Source: Lucinisca nassula (lineage: Eukaryota > Mollusca > Bivalvia > Lucinida > Lucinidae). Taken from it: a stretch of DNA of 64,000 nucleotides. Location: positions 93,297,221 through 93,361,220 of the forward strand of contig OY757021.1 in NCBI GenBank assembly GCA_963580285.1, given 5' to 3'. A program made the translations under genes and the position numbers. Of the stretch, positions 52,104 to 63,214 are shown piece by piece. The notes below the pieces were generated by a model. It saw nothing but the letters and a program-made list of their open reading frames with translations. It made no database searches and was not told the DNA's origin. The first letter of the stretch is position 1. Each line of letters begins with the position of its first letter.

Positions 52104-54330
52104 ACAAGAGGGCCATGATGGCCCTGGATCGCTCACCTGATCCATAGAGTAACAAGTGGGCCCTGGGGAGGGCCATTATTGACCCCAAGGTTATAATGTG
52201 TATAATGTTGAGGGAGGTCTAAAAAGGTGAAGCTTCATACCAAATATCAATAAAGGCTTGATTGTCCACTAGATGAAGCTCCATACCAAATATCAAAGAC
52301 ATGGGTCTTGCAGTTTCAGAGAAGAAGATTTTTAAAGATTTTCCTATAAGTCTATGTAAAACCAAAGGGTCTTGGGGCGGGGCCATTTTGGGCCCAAGGG
52401 CTATAATTTGAACAATCTTGATAGAGGTCCACTAGATGAAATTTCACACCAAATATCGAAGACCTATGCCTTGTGGTTTCACAGAAGAAAATTTTTTAAA
52501 GATTTTCCCTATATAAGTCTATGTAAAACCAAAGGGCCCCGAGGCGGGGGCATTTTTGGCCTCAGGGCTATCTTGGTAAAGGTCCACTTGCTGAAGCTCC
52601 ATACCAAATATCAAAGACCTAGGCCTTGTGGTTTCAGAGAAGAAGATTTTTCAAGATTTTCCCTTTATAAGTCTATGTAAAACCAAAGGGCCCCGGAGGG
52701 GGGTGGGGGGGGGGGGGGGGGCATTTTGATCCCAAGGCTATAATTTGAACAATCTTGGTAGAGGTCCATCAGATGAAGCTTCATACCAAATATCAAAGAC
52801 CCTGGCCTTGCTATTTCAGAGAAAAAGATGTTTAAAAATTTTCCCTACATAAGCCAATGTAAAACCAAAGGGCCCCGGGGCGGGGGCATTTTTGGCCCCA
52901 GCATTATAATTAGAACAATCTTGGTAGGGGTCCACTAGATGAAGCTTCATACCAAATAGCAAAGACCTGGGCCTTGCAGTTTCAGAGAAGAAGATTTTTA
53001 AAGATTTTCCCTATATTAGCCCATGTAAAACCAAAGGGCCCCGGGGCGGGGGCATTATTGGCCCAAGCAAAATAATTTGAACAATCTTGGTAGGGGTCCA
53101 CTAGATGAAGTTTCTTATGAAGTTTCTTCTTCTTTCTTATGAATGTTTTCTTTGCTCTTAAAGGAACTCATTTTTTATTTTTATTTCATATCAAATATCA
53201 AAGACCTGGGCCTTGGGGTTTCAGAGAAGGATATTTTTACAGATTTTCGCTATATAAGCCCAAGTAAAACCAAAGGGCCCCGGGGCGGTGGCATTTCTGG
53301 CCCCAGGGCTATAATTTGAACAATCTTGGTAGAGATCCACTAGGTGAAGCTTCACACAAAATATCAAAGACCTGGGCCTTGCGGTTTCAGAGAAGAAGAT
53401 TTTTAAAGATTTTCCCTATATAAGCCTATGTAAAACCATAGGCCCCCGGGGCGGGGGCATTTTTAGCCCCAGGGCTATAATTTGAACAATCTTGAAAGAG
53501 GTCCATTAGATGAAGCTTCATACCAAATATCCAAGATCAGGGCCTTGCGGTTCCAGAGAAGAAGATTTTTAAAGATTTTCCCTATATAAGCCTATGTAAA
53601 ACCAAAGGCCCCCCGGGGCGGGGGCATTTTTGGCCCCAGGGCTATAATTTGAACAATCTTGAAAGGGGTCCACTAGATGAAGCTTCACACCAAATATCCA
53701 AGATCTGGGTCTTGCGGTTCCAGAGAAGAACATTTTTAAAGATTTTCCCTATATAAGCATATGTAAAACCAAAGGGCCCCGGGGCGGGGGCATTTCTGGC
53801 CCCAGGGCTATAATTTGAACAATCTTGGTAGAGGTCCACTAGGTGAAGCTTCACACCAAATATCAAAGACCTGGGCCTTGCGGTTTCAGAGAAGAAGATT
53901 TTTAAAGATTTTCCCTATATAAGCCTATGTAAAACCAAAGGACCCCGGGGCGGGGACGATTTTCGACCCAGGACTATAATTTGAACAATCTTGGTAGAGG
54001 TCCACTAGATGAAGCTCCATACCAAATATCGAAGGCCTGGGCCTTGCGGTTTCAGAGAAGAAGATTTTTAAAGTTTTCATTTAAAAAATCTATCTTTAGC
54101 TCCTGTGACCTAGATGTGCAACAGACCGGAACCATTTGAACAACTTTGAAAGGGGACCACCTAAGGATCATTCCTGTGAAGTTTGGTCAAAATCCGATCA
54201 GTGGTTTAGGAGGAGATGTTGTTTGAAGAAAAAGTTTACGCACGCACACACGCACACACGCACGCACGACGGACGACGGACAAAAAGTGATCACAAAAGC
54301 TCACCTCGTCACTGCGTGACAGGTGAGCTA
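52104..54330 (+). mobile_element. Helentron/HINE-like element h6, copy with 166-bp core
   Basis: ACAAGAGGGCCATGATGGCC, CGCTCACCTGATCC left. Right (CGCACACA)n CGACGGACGACGG, AAAAAGTGATCAC, AAGCTCACCTCGTC and CAGGTGAGCTAAAA. About 11 units. A G-run lies near 52690..52721, and an 80-bp TTTCTTATGAAG-rich insertion at about 53110..53190 splits one unit. Confidence 0.83.
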
Positions 54331-54874
54331 AAAATTAAGACACAATATTCCCTGATCCAACATCATCATTTGGCATCTTTTTTTTTGTTTTAATTGGGAG
54401 TCATTTGGCAGTACTTTTTTTCCTTTTTTGCAAATATAATAATTCTAACTATGGTGTTAAATCAAAATCATTGCTGCACTGCCCCTTTTTTTTTTGGCTA
54501 TTAACAGACAAACAATCCATGTCAAGTAGTTCGATTATGACACCCGCATCCCCCTATCAAGGCTTTGCCCCTGTGGCATTCGCTAAATCTCCTCCTCATA
54601 CCCGCTGTCTCCTTAATTTTAATTTTCAAAACTTAACATGACTACCATTCAGACACTGTGTTCTGCGGCATCTGATCTGTACCTGAACTTTTTGCCATTG
54701 TACCCATTCTGGGGTTTCCCGTACAAAATGGGTTAAAACAACAGAAAAGAATAGATGTATGTAAAAAAAAAAAAAAAAAAAAGATTGCAGTTTGCATTAG
54801 AATGGATAAGCTTGATTGCCATATAAGGGTTTAACACATTTTCTATACAGTTTCCTCTGAATTACAGGTAACCA
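54331..54874. other. Upstream region of the plus-strand gene
   Basis: Contains a family D fragment (54651..54737, GGCATCTGATCTGTACCTG and GGGGTTTCCCGTACAAAATG) and a poly-A run (about 54762..54782). TTACAG at 54862..54867 could be a splice acceptor seven bases before the ATG, which would imply a 5' untranslated exon further upstream. I cannot place a promoter. Confidence 0.45.
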
Positions 54875-55912
54875 ATGTCCCGCAACACCATGTTCGATCA
54901 CTACTTTCGAAGCAACACCAACCCACTTCAAGATGACCTTCGTCGTACTATGAAAACTTACAATGATGATAAACAGAGGTTGGTAGCCGAGCTGTCTAAT
55001 TTAAGAAGCGGTGAACGTAGCTCTACATCAATGTCACTCAACTCAATTGGTCAGTGGTCTAATGACACTGACATCATTTTACGGAAATCAACCTACTTTC
55101 GGGCACCAAACATTGCCGCCACTAACAGTGCCAAACGGGAACCATACTTACCTTCAACAGATAAGAAATGGAGAGAAAAACGTGATACAGAAAGAATTAA
55201 AAAAGAGAAAGAAATGCTCAAATTGCCCGTGATTCACAGTGCTAATTCAATGAGAACAGACTGGGAATCTGGAAGAAATTTATCATCAAAATCTGACTCA
55301 ATACCACTAACAGAACCTCTACCTGGTATATCAGCAGCCAAAGCCCTGCTTGAAGATTCAATGAAAATTCCTAGTATTTATGATCCACAACGAAGTGATA
55401 AAACTTTTGAAACTCTCAGGTCTAGAAATTCAAGGAAGAAGGTTACTTTTGCAGATGAAAAACGTGAACCGCTTATGTCTGTGAGTGAAATTGAACCAAA
55501 TGGCAGTCGTTTAAACTCACGCGAGACAAAAAACTTCGAAAGAGACAAGTCCTTGGTCCCAACTATAATTGTTTCAAAAAACCACTTTCAGCCAATGCTG
55601 CGACCAAGGCGACCTCGGAAAACCACTTTACCTCCATTGAATTTAAGTATAGCCGAGGTGCGCAAAAACCCCAAAGGAGTTACTGAAGGTGTAAACAACT
55701 GGAAATCTCTGTATCGTAATATAGTAGATCCAGAGGAAAGAACAAAGGCATTGGCTGATATTATGTATGCTGTGAGAGTGAAGAAATTTGAGAACGAACA
55801 GGCAATGAAGAATGGAGATTCTCCCAGATCTGTTAGTGAGAGTATGCCTACTGATCTGTACTTTCTTCAGAACTCTGCCCAGAGAATACAATACAGAGAT
55901 GGAAACGGCCAG
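54875..55912 (+). CDS. Exon 1 of the unrecognised gene
   Basis: Continuous frame of 346 codons from ATG 54875. The sequence before it (ACAGGTAACCAATG) has a weak initiation context (ACC at -5 to -3, A at -1), and the ATG is the first in frame after the possible acceptor. The donor is CAGGTAAAGTGA. Reading through the donor would add only VK before a stop, so an unspliced short form of 348 residues is possible. Confidence 0.9.
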
Positions 55913-58900
55913 GTAAAGTGACTAGCCATACTCAAATGCTCAAAGCCGTGACATATGAAAGGCATGTTCATTGAATACTGTATTTACCCTAAAACATTTT
56001 GACATTTTTAACCCTTTTTGTTCTAAATGGAATCTTCCTCCTAAAATATGGCAGGAGTCCATTTGAAATGTAGGGGTGACAGGTTGTGTTATCTTAAAAA
56101 TTTATTTGGAAAATAGCTGATCTTTTTGCAAGTAGCATAGGCCCTGATCAGATGTCGAAAAACAGATGCCGTGTTTTGCGGCATCAGATCTGGGCCTGCA
56201 CTGTTTGCCAGGATGCAGGTTTTGGGGTTTCCGTTACAAAATGGGTTAATAGGGCTTATAGTGTTATTGCACTGTTATTGGTAAATATTGTCCCAGGGGG
56301 TATATGGAAGGACATGAACTTGCTCATGTCATTTGATATCCAAACTAGCAAAAAGATTCACCAGTATCAGTACAAGTCTGACTGTTCCTTGGACTTTATT
56401 GCAAATTTCTTATCATTTTTATTATTTATAGCTGAACAGTGAGTGAGTGAGTTTTAGTTTTACGTCCCACCAACAGCTGAGGTCATACGGAGACTGGACC
56501 TCGATTTAAAGACTCATCCGAAAGTCTGGAGAAGCCCGGGATCGATCCTGCGATCCCTGGTTTACAAGGCGAGTAGCGTAACCACTGCACCACGGAGGCT
56601 TTTTAATTATAGCTGTACAATAACATCAACTAGAGCTATCACTAAAGGTGATGAATACCCCCACAAAAACTGCCTTGATAGTAAAACAGCGGCATTTTGC
56701 AATTTTTTTCACTTGAAAGGGGCCATAACTATGTCGAAAATTGACGAATTGTAGTGGAAATCGAACTTGACCTGTATTTTATGATGTTACATCAGTGTAC
56801 CACAAATTATAAAAATCGGTGAAGCGCTTTTTGAGTTATCCTCTGGAAACCAAGTCAACAGACCGACCGACCGACAAGCTCACTCCTATATACCCCCCCA
56901 ATTGGGGGTATAATTATCATGAAATTTAGAAGCAAAGACTTTCGCTCAGTAGCAAGCAGTGTAGACACACATCAGTCTGCTCTTACTATACTATTTATAC
57001 TATTTGTTCTGGCTTATTTTTATGACATTTGGTGTCCCAATAGTTAACCCATTCTGTTCCAGAAGCCCTGTTTGCCTTGGCAAACAATGCAGGCCCAGAT
57101 CAGACGCCGCAGAACACGGCATCTGATCAGGGCCTACACTGTTTGCAAAAAGTCAAGCCATTTTCCGAATTAATTTGGAAGAAAACACAACCTGACACCC
57201 TAAATTTCGAATTGGACTCCTGCCATATATAAGGCGGAAGATTCCATTTGGTACAAAAAGGGTTAAAGTGAATATGGTTCACAAATAAGTGTTTGTACCT
57301 TCTCAATCACTCTTCGCTGTCTAAAGAATACATAAAATACACACCAAACACTGATTAGAGGTGGCTCATAAGAAGAGTAGGCGTCTCTTGCCTGATGTCT
57401 GCAGTTTGCCTGTCTCATGTGCTACATTGCTTAATGTTGCTCGGAGGAGGATGTGCTTTGCTTTCTGAGTCTTTCACATCACCTGTTTTGGTTTAAAACT
57501 TTTTGGAGTGTAATCACACTGATGTCAATTAAACCTTGTCCTGCTGAATATTTATATATGCCACACCCACTACCCATTATCAACCAATCAGATTACTTGA
57601 TGTAATTTATTGCTACAAATTCATAAATTGAATGCCAAACAGTGTAGATCCTGATCAGATGGCTTCTTCAGAAGCCATCTGATCTGGATTTATACTGTTT
57701 GCAAAGATAGGGGTTGTCGTGAACAGCAAGATAAGTGTTAACTATCAGCACTAAATTAGGTATAGATATGCTATATTTGACTGAAAGCATGTGCAAGCTG
57801 ATCTGCATCTTTAGTGTACACACATCTCCAAAGACACATTTTAGCCCATAGTTTTGTTTGTTTGTTTGATTTGAGGTTTAACGTCCCCGTCAACACTGTA
57901 AAGGTCATTTTGGAGACGTTGCTTCCAATTTTGCGGGACTTTTACCCGACATTGAGATGAAATGACATCTCAAGCCCTGTCGCCCAATGAAACCAATAGG
58001 GTTTATTAGCATGGACGGTCCGCTTCGCACAGCGGTTCCTGGACAGGCTTAGATCCTCTAAGCGGTTTACCAGTACTAGTGTGCGGGCCGGATTCAGCTC
58101 TGCGTGGAAGCATCATGCAGCCCATATATTTCTTCAAGCCCCTATGGGCGGGGGCTTATTTAGCCCATAGTAAGATACAATATCATATTTACTCTAAGTA
58201 TTCGGACACCTAAACTCCTTACCACACTTGCTCTAAAATTTGAACAAGAATAATTCAATAACCATGCTGTGCCAAAAAATAGCTAGATGAGTGGCAAACA
58301 GTGTGCGTGGCGTCTCATCCGGGTCTACACTATTTGCTCAACCATGTCTATCAGAATATGTAAGGTAAATATGAAGTTACAGATTAATGGTCATTTCTTA
58401 CTATGTCCCCCAGACCCCAACGTACACAAACGGGGAATGGCCAGGATATTTCTTCCTTTTTTGACTGGCAGGATGGTGACATATCTATCTGTTTTCAAGT
58501 ACATTAACCCTTTTTGTACCAAATGGAATCTTCCTCCTTATATGTAGCAGGAGTCCATTTCAAAATTAAGGGGTGTCAAGTTGTTTTTTCTTCAAAATTT
58601 ATTTGGAAAATAGCTTAACTTTTCGCAAACAGTGTAGGACATGATCGGACGTCACATTCTGCTGCGTCTGACCTGGGCCTGCACAGTTTGCCAGGGTACC
58701 TGTTTTGGGGTTTCCGGTACTAAATGGTACATTGCGATTGAGCAAATTTGCTGATATGAATTATATCCTCAATAATGCAAAGTAAAAAAGGATTGGAGTA
58801 ATAATGTGCCTTTTCAATAGATAATTCATGTCAGAAGTACAACTATTAGTAGGTAATTTATTACAGTAACCAATGCAAAGACTATATAATAAGCCAGATC

Positions 58901-61238
58901 ATTAAAAAGGTGCTTATCATACAGGCAAACAGCAAAGGCTCAGGTGGTGGTGGTGGGGTGAGGAGGGGGGCGGGTGTTTGCAAACGCACCCCACTTTTTA
59001 AAAAAAAAAAAAATCTCAAATTCATGCAATTTTTCACCAGAAATCAAGTTTACACACCTAACTTGGGGCCCCAAGTCAAGATTTTCACCCTCATCCCCCC
59101 CCCCCTCCCTTTCCCACTTTTCAAAGTTTACGTGCGGGCCTGTATCTCTAAGCGTGCAGTTTTTCCACAGTTGTTTGTTTATTTACTTGTTTGGAGTTTT
59201 AATGGTTCAGTTAACACTACTAAGGTTATATTCAGCCAGTCATTTCTCATGAACTGCCTCAGTTTAAGGAAGTGTGAACAGTCTATTGTGAGTTTCTGAT
59301 AACAGTTTGATGACATCAAGTCACTACTGCCATTTAAGACTGATTTTTGCCTGACACAGCTCAGATCTTAACCCTTATCTTGCTGACTATTCATTTAAGC
59401 CACACCCATTTCTGTCTATCAACCAATCAAATTACTTGATGTAATTTATTGCTACAAATTCATAAACTGAATGGCAAACAGTGTAGATCCTGATCAGATG
59501 GCTTCTTCAGAAGCCATCTGATCTGGATCTACACTGTATGCAAAGATAGGGGTTGTCGTGAACAGCAAGATAAGGGCTAACCTATTCTGTACTAAATGGA
59601 ATCTTCCTCCTTGTATGAATTGTGAGTTCATTTCAAAATTTAGGAATATCAGGTTGTTGATTAACTGATTGTTTTGGGTTTAACGACATGTCAACCTTTG
59701 TGGGTCATTTCATCATATCCTCTCCCAGAGAAAGGTAGAAAAGGGATAGAAGCAATAGTAGAAGAGATGAAAGTGAGGGACAGGGGCGAAAGAGGAAAAT
59801 GAATGGAAGTGTAGACAAGGAAGAAGCAACAATTCTCCCCTCTACCCCCACCTGCTGCAAGGACAGCAGGTCTCGCCCAACTGTAATCCAATAACAGTTA
59901 GACACCACAGTGACGCAAGATACATGTCACCTTTGCCTCAAGCAACACCCCCCAGGAGTCTTTAAAATTTATTTGGAAAATGGCTGAACTTTGCACAAAG
60001 CATATGCCGTGTTCTGTGGCATCTGATCTGGGCCTGTATTGTTTGTCAGTATCCCATTTTGGGGTTTCCAGTACAAAATGTGTAAAAACAGGATATACAT
60101 TTTATCCCTCCTATGCAAATTTTTATATGACCCATGTCACAAGCAAAGTAATGATCCTAAGTATAGGGATGGACAGGCATAAGCAAACAGTGTAGACCCA
60201 GATCAGACTGCTCCAGAAGAAGCAGTCTGATCAAGGTATACACTATTTGCTATTCTGTCTGTATTTTTTGGACTCTCTGCTGGATTATGAAACAAATTTG
60301 TTAACCTTCTTGGAGAAGTTCAGCAAATCCTGAAGGTGTCGGAATTTTTAGGATTTTTATGGTTAAGTTGTAACAAAACCAGTTGGATCCTGAAATGGTA
60401 TGACGTGATCTGTGAAAACTGCATGATTTTCATTGATGATATATAGTCAGTAATGGCCATGTAAGAAACGGAATATCACAATTAGTAGCAAATTCATATG
60501 GCCCATCACTTTTTGCAAAAAGTTCAGCATAATTTTCTGTAAATAACCAACCTGTCACCACCCCAGCTACATAGGAATTCATTAAAGAACAGTCATAAAG
60601 TTGTAGAATTGCTGAACTTGATTTTGTTTGTTTGATTTGAGGTTTAATGCCCCAGGCAACATTATTTAAGTCATTTTGGAGACATTGCTTCCAATTCTGT
60701 GAGACTTTTACCCGACATTGAGATGTAATGACATCTGAATCCCTGCCGTCCAATGAAACCAATACTGGACAGTCCGACTTGCACCACCTTGCCTGGACAG
60801 GCTTAGACCTTCTAAGGTTAGTCCAATGTTGACAGATTGACTAAAGAATGCTTCAACACTCCAGCAGACAAATATTAAGCCTTGTTTGAAGCAGGTGTGA
60901 CAGAACATTAAAATGTATGCTTCAAGTAACCCCATTTTCATTGCAAAAATCAGGGCTTACCGCAGAAAATACAATATCAACAATCTTTTATCTTAGTTTT
61001 GTTTGTAATGTTGGCCTTTTATTTTCAGAAAAAGAGAGGAACAATTCCTAAAAATCTAACACCAAGGGGAGGCATGAGGCAGAGCAGTCTACAGCTACAG
61101 ACTTATTTACGGAATATGTCGAAACAGCGAAAAATCATGGAAGAGATAGCAGCTGAAAAATACAGACGACTGACAGCAATGCATATGAATAAAGCACTTT
61201 CAGAAATGGGGCCCAGTGAAACATCAGTGCCAGCTTAA
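54875..61238 (+). CDS. Unrecognised basic protein, two exons, 415 residues
   Basis: Exon 1 54875..55912 (346 codons) joins exon 2 61029..61238 (69 codons plus TAA) with GTAAAG donor, TTTTCAG acceptor and phase 0. I do not recognise the family. Visible parts: an N-terminal helical stretch (about residues 18-45, QDDLRRTMKTYNDDKQRLVA), a Lys/Arg/Glu-rich segment (98-115), a PP1-docking-type motif KVTF at 189-192 followed by ADE, a Pro/Arg-rich patch (240-255), a folded-looking segment WKSLYRNIVDPEERTKALAD (276-295), and a C-terminal helix (YLRNMSKQRKIMEEIAAEKY) in exon 2. No signal peptide or membrane segment. Codon use and length of the open frame clearly exceed the repeat-derived frames around it. 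The intron (5.1 kb) holds about nine insertions. Confidence 0.88.
56008..56249 (-). mobile_element. Family D MITE in the intron
   Basis: TTAACCCTTTTTGTTCTAAAT left and GTTACAAAATGGGTTAA right with TTAA edges. Core CAAGTAGCATAGGCCCTGATC / GATCTGGGCCTGCACTGTTT. Confidence 0.82.
56441..56601 (-). mobile_element. SINE family S, nearly full length
   Basis: GTGAGTGAGTGAGTTTTAG (reverse tail), ATCGATCCTGCGATCCCTGG (reverse B box) and CGTAACCACTGCACCACGGAGG (reverse A box). Confidence 0.85.
56632..56914 (+). mobile_element. Helentron/HINE-like element h12, single unit
   Basis: CAACTAGAGCTATCACTAAA with hairpin ATCACTAAAGGTGAT, then AATACCCCCAC. Right GACCGACCGACCGACAAGC, CTATATACCCCCC and TTGGGGGTATAATTAT. 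AATACCCCC / GGGGGTATAATT are subterminal inverted repeats. Confidence 0.75.
57044..57266. mobile_element. Family D MITE, uninterrupted copy
   Basis: TTAACCCATTCTGTTCCAGA left and TGGTACAAAAAGGGTTAA right. Core 57082..57144 (63 nt). The interior GAATTAATTTGGAAGAAAAC provides the empty site for the h11 insertion at 41935. Confidence 0.87.
57267..57528. other. No recognisable feature
   Basis: Intron sequence without a shared repeat. Confidence 0.4.
57529..57741. mobile_element. Family A MITE
   Basis: TTAAACCTTGTCCTGCTGAA left, CAGCAAGATAAGTGTTAA right. Core AAACAGTGTAGATCCTGATC / GATCTGGATTTATACTGTTT. Confidence 0.87.
57853..58160 (-). mobile_element. SINE family F with 13-bp target duplication
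   Basis: Flanked by TTTAGCCCATAGT at 57840..57852 and 58161..58173. Reverse tail TTTGATTTGAGGTTTAACGTC; reverse head CTTCAAGCCCCTATGGGCGG. Confidence 0.9.
58190..58376. mobile_element. Family C MITE with shortened core
   Basis: CTAAGTATTCGGACACCTAAA left, GCAAACAGTGTGCGTGGCGTC, CATCCGGGTCTACACTATTTGC, then CTCAACCATGTCTATCAGAAT. Confidence 0.7.
58505..58727 (-). mobile_element. Family D MITE
   Basis: TTAACCCTTTTTGTACCAAAT left, core GCAAACAGTGTAGGACATGATC / GACCTGGGCCTGCACAGTTT, right GGGGTTTCCGGTACTAAATG. Confidence 0.8.
58728..59367. other. Unclassified intron sequence with homopolymer runs
   Basis: A G-rich stretch (58940..58980), poly-A (59000..59013) and poly-C (59095..59105) lie close together. 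A SINE-type tail (reverse, TTGGAGTTTTAATGGTTCAG) is at about 59165..59250. Confidence 0.45.
59368..59580. mobile_element. Family A MITE
   Basis: TTAACCCTTATCTTGCTGAC left, CAGCAAGATAAGGGCTAA right, where the right edge has lost one base of TTAA. Core AAACAGTGTAGATCCTGATC / GATCTGGATCTACACTGTAT. Confidence 0.87.
59577..60094 (-). mobile_element. Family D MITE split by another insertion
   Basis: Left CCTATTCTGTACTAAATGGAA to about 59660, right TTTAAAATTTATTTGGAAAATGG from about 59962 to GGGTTTCCAGTACAAAATGTG. The inserted 300 bp starts with a reverse SINE-type tail (TTTTGGGTTTAACGACATGTC), so it is probably an unnamed SINE family. Confidence 0.65.
60149..60366. mobile_element. Family B MITE
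   Basis: TAATGATCCTAAGTATAGGG left, core GCAAACAGTGTAGACCCAGATC / GATCAAGGTATACACTATTT, right GTCGGAATTTTTAGGATTTTTATGG. Confidence 0.8.
60367..60627. other. No recognisable feature
   Basis: Intron sequence between two insertions. The minus-strand open frame here is not supported as coding. Confidence 0.4.
60628..60810 (-). mobile_element. SINE family F, 5'-truncated
   Basis: TTTGATTTGAGGTTTAATGCC through CCTGGACAGGCTTAGACCTTC. Confidence 0.75.
61029..61238 (+). CDS. Exon 2 of the unrecognised gene
   Basis: Acceptor TTTTATTTTCAG. Encodes KKRGTIPKNLTPRGG, then LQLQTYLRNMSKQRKIMEE, a strongly charged helix, and a short tail ending SVPA. No AATAAA is close to the stop; the nearest (about 61456) lies inside a family E-like element. 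Confidence 0.85.
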   Translation, partial: KKRGTIPKNLTPRGGMRQSSLQLQTYLRNMSKQRKIMEEIAAEKYRRLTAMHMNKALSEMGPSETSVPA

Positions 61239-61319
61239 GAGCCTTAAGGAATATGAACCATAGCAATAACACGTGTTTGACATAGTGCAGTTTCATTTCT
61301 CCAAAACAGTCATTTTTCA

Positions 61320-61490
61320 ATGATTTTCTAATTTATTCCCCAAACATAGGTTGTGGGTGCTCATTTGAACCGCCTCAATGAGGCGGTTCTAAAGAGTATC
61401 TACAACCTATGTTTTGGAGCAGAAATAAGAAGAAATGTATACCCTGACAATTCCTAAATAAAGTAGGGTTTACAGTGGTATTCATTTCAA
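61320..61490. mobile_element. Family E-like MITE
   Basis: CATAGGTTGTGGGTGCTCATTT and CCGCCTCAATGAGGCGG form a perfect inner hairpin; TATCTACAACCTATGTTTTGG completes the right arm. Flanks differ from standard family E. Confidence 0.75.
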
Positions 61491-61597
61491 AGACGTGATG
61501 CCCCTTTGCCTATTTATGCAATAATGGCATAATTTGCCAAAAGGGTAGAACCAGAATGGAGTGGAGACAGAACACTTGCAATAAATGCTAAACAATA

Positions 61598-62013
61598 TAC
61601 ACCACAACTGCGTTATAACACGGTTCATTATAACATGGTTCGTATATAACACAGCTTTGGAAACATGGTTTTGGATCCCAAATTGTGTAGATTATATAGA
61701 AAAATGACCATAACTGGTCATTTTTCTATATAATCTACACATTTTTGTTTGGATATAACATGGTTGTTTAACCCTTGTCCTGCTAATCCCGGATATGCCT
61801 TATCTTTGAAACAATGTAGAAGCCATCTGATCAGGATCTGCATTGTTTGTCATTCAGATTGTGAATTTGTTGTAATAATTTGCTACAGGTAATCTGATTG
61901 GTTGATAATCGGTAGTGGGCATGGCATATATGAATATTCAGCAGGACAAGGGTTAAGTAACATGGTTCCTGCTTTGGACCCCATTAATTGTGTTATAAAG
62001 AGGTTTTGGTGTA
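61598..62013. mobile_element. Family J element split by a family A MITE
   Basis: TACACCACAACTGCGTTATAA left and TTATAAAGAGGTTTTGGTGTA right. The inner hairpin GATTATATAGAAAAATGACC / GGTCATTTTTCTATATAATC is perfect. Family A sits at 61768..61956. Confidence 0.87.
61768..61956. mobile_element. Family A MITE inserted at TTAA in family J
   Basis: TTAACCCTTGTCCTGCTAAT left and CAGCAGGACAAGGGTTAA right, TTAA at 61768..61771 and 61953..61956. The core is shortened. Confidence 0.9.
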
Positions 62014-62744
62014 CCATTTTATAGAAATGTTTCGAAGTAAAATATCTGTGAAAGACTGTTCTGATATGAATAAAACCTTTCATCTTCAATGTGGATAATA
62101 ACTGTGAATTGCGGAGATCTGGATCAGACAACTCTCAATGAATGAACCATCTCAACAGAATTTTGTCTTATGTATTTTGACATTAGTACATATTATTCTA
62201 CATAATTATAAATATATTACCAGTCTTTTAGCTATGATTTGCATTCACAAACTGATGTCTGCAATATGGTGCTAAAACTGCAGCGATCTGGGTCATCTAT
62301 GTGAATTAAAATAATAGAAATCAAAGCACTGGTGGGTTGATTAGGTCTTGAGTGTAGCCTTAATCAGATTCCATGTTATGAGGCATTTGATCTTGGTCCC
62401 ACTGTTTGCCAATGACCCAGTGCATAAGCCCAGTCCACATTTATTTTTTTACACAGCACTCTGACATCACAGTGAGAAGACTAGCACTTCTATAAATAAC
62501 CCGTACCTGGATTTTGCACATGGCCAGCAATTGTAACATGCACAACAGCAGGTGGGAAGCTTCTGTAGTTAGTAACTTTGGGCTGATTCATAAAAAATTT
62601 ACCCAAAAAGTGCAAAGATCTTGCTGCAGTAGACAATCAATGATTTAGCACGGACAAAACTTATTACATGGAATCAGAGCATATAATTATATCAGCATAA
62701 TCTTATCCTCTTTGCCTTTTACTGCATCCAAAGTCTTTTATTGT
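62014..62744. other. Mostly unclassified
   Basis: A decayed core (GGCATTTGATCTTGGTCCCAC, about 62382..62402) is the only recognised piece. I see no gene. Confidence 0.4.
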
Positions 62745-62769
62745 GTGTGTGTGGGGGGGGGGGGGGGGT
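62745..62769. repeat. Simple repeat (GT)n(G)n
   Basis: TGTGTGTGTG followed by about 15 G. Confidence 0.95.
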
Positions 62770-62772
62770 GTT

Positions 62773-62965
62773 ATTAACCCTTTCACCTCTAATTTTCTGA
62801 AGTAGACACTTCCATCTTATGATTAGGAATGAACCATTATCTGAAATCTAATTATAATCAAGAGCAGTACTGCAAATAGTGTAGATTCTGATGAGCTGTC
62901 TGATCAGGAGCTACACTGTTTGTATAGGTATGTGTACTGGTCTACAGGGTTGATAGAGTTTAACA
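62773..62965. mobile_element. TTAA-flanked palindromic element, diverged
   Basis: TTAACCCTTTCACCTCTAAT left, core GCAAATAGTGTAGATTCTGATGAGC / CTGATCAGGAGCTACACTGTTT, right CTACAGGGTTGATAGAGTTTAA. Confidence 0.65.
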
Positions 62966-63053
62966 CTGATCCTGCTGAATTTAGCCACACCCAGTTTTGA
63001 CTGTCGTATTCAGAAGGATAAGGTTTAAGACACATCAATGCTTGAGAGTCATT

Positions 63054-63162
63054 TTAACCCATTGTATTCTGTTGGACTCTTCCATTGCTATATGTTGGAC
63101 AAGTGCGGCATCTGATCTGGGGCTGCACTGTTTCCCAAGGTACCACACATACAATGGGTTAA
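63054..63162. mobile_element. Family H MITE with internal deletion
   Basis: TTAACCCATTGTATTCTGTT left, ACACATACAATGGGTTAA right; half of the core and the T-run are missing. Confidence 0.8.
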
Positions 63163-63214
63163 CCTTTACCAGAGTAGGCAAACCAGCAGGTGAAAAATTG
63201 TTGACATTTTCCTT

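Noticed and set aside
62440..62650. Possible exon on the plus strand (about 40 codons open)
   Set aside because: Too short, no conserved content and no convincing donor.
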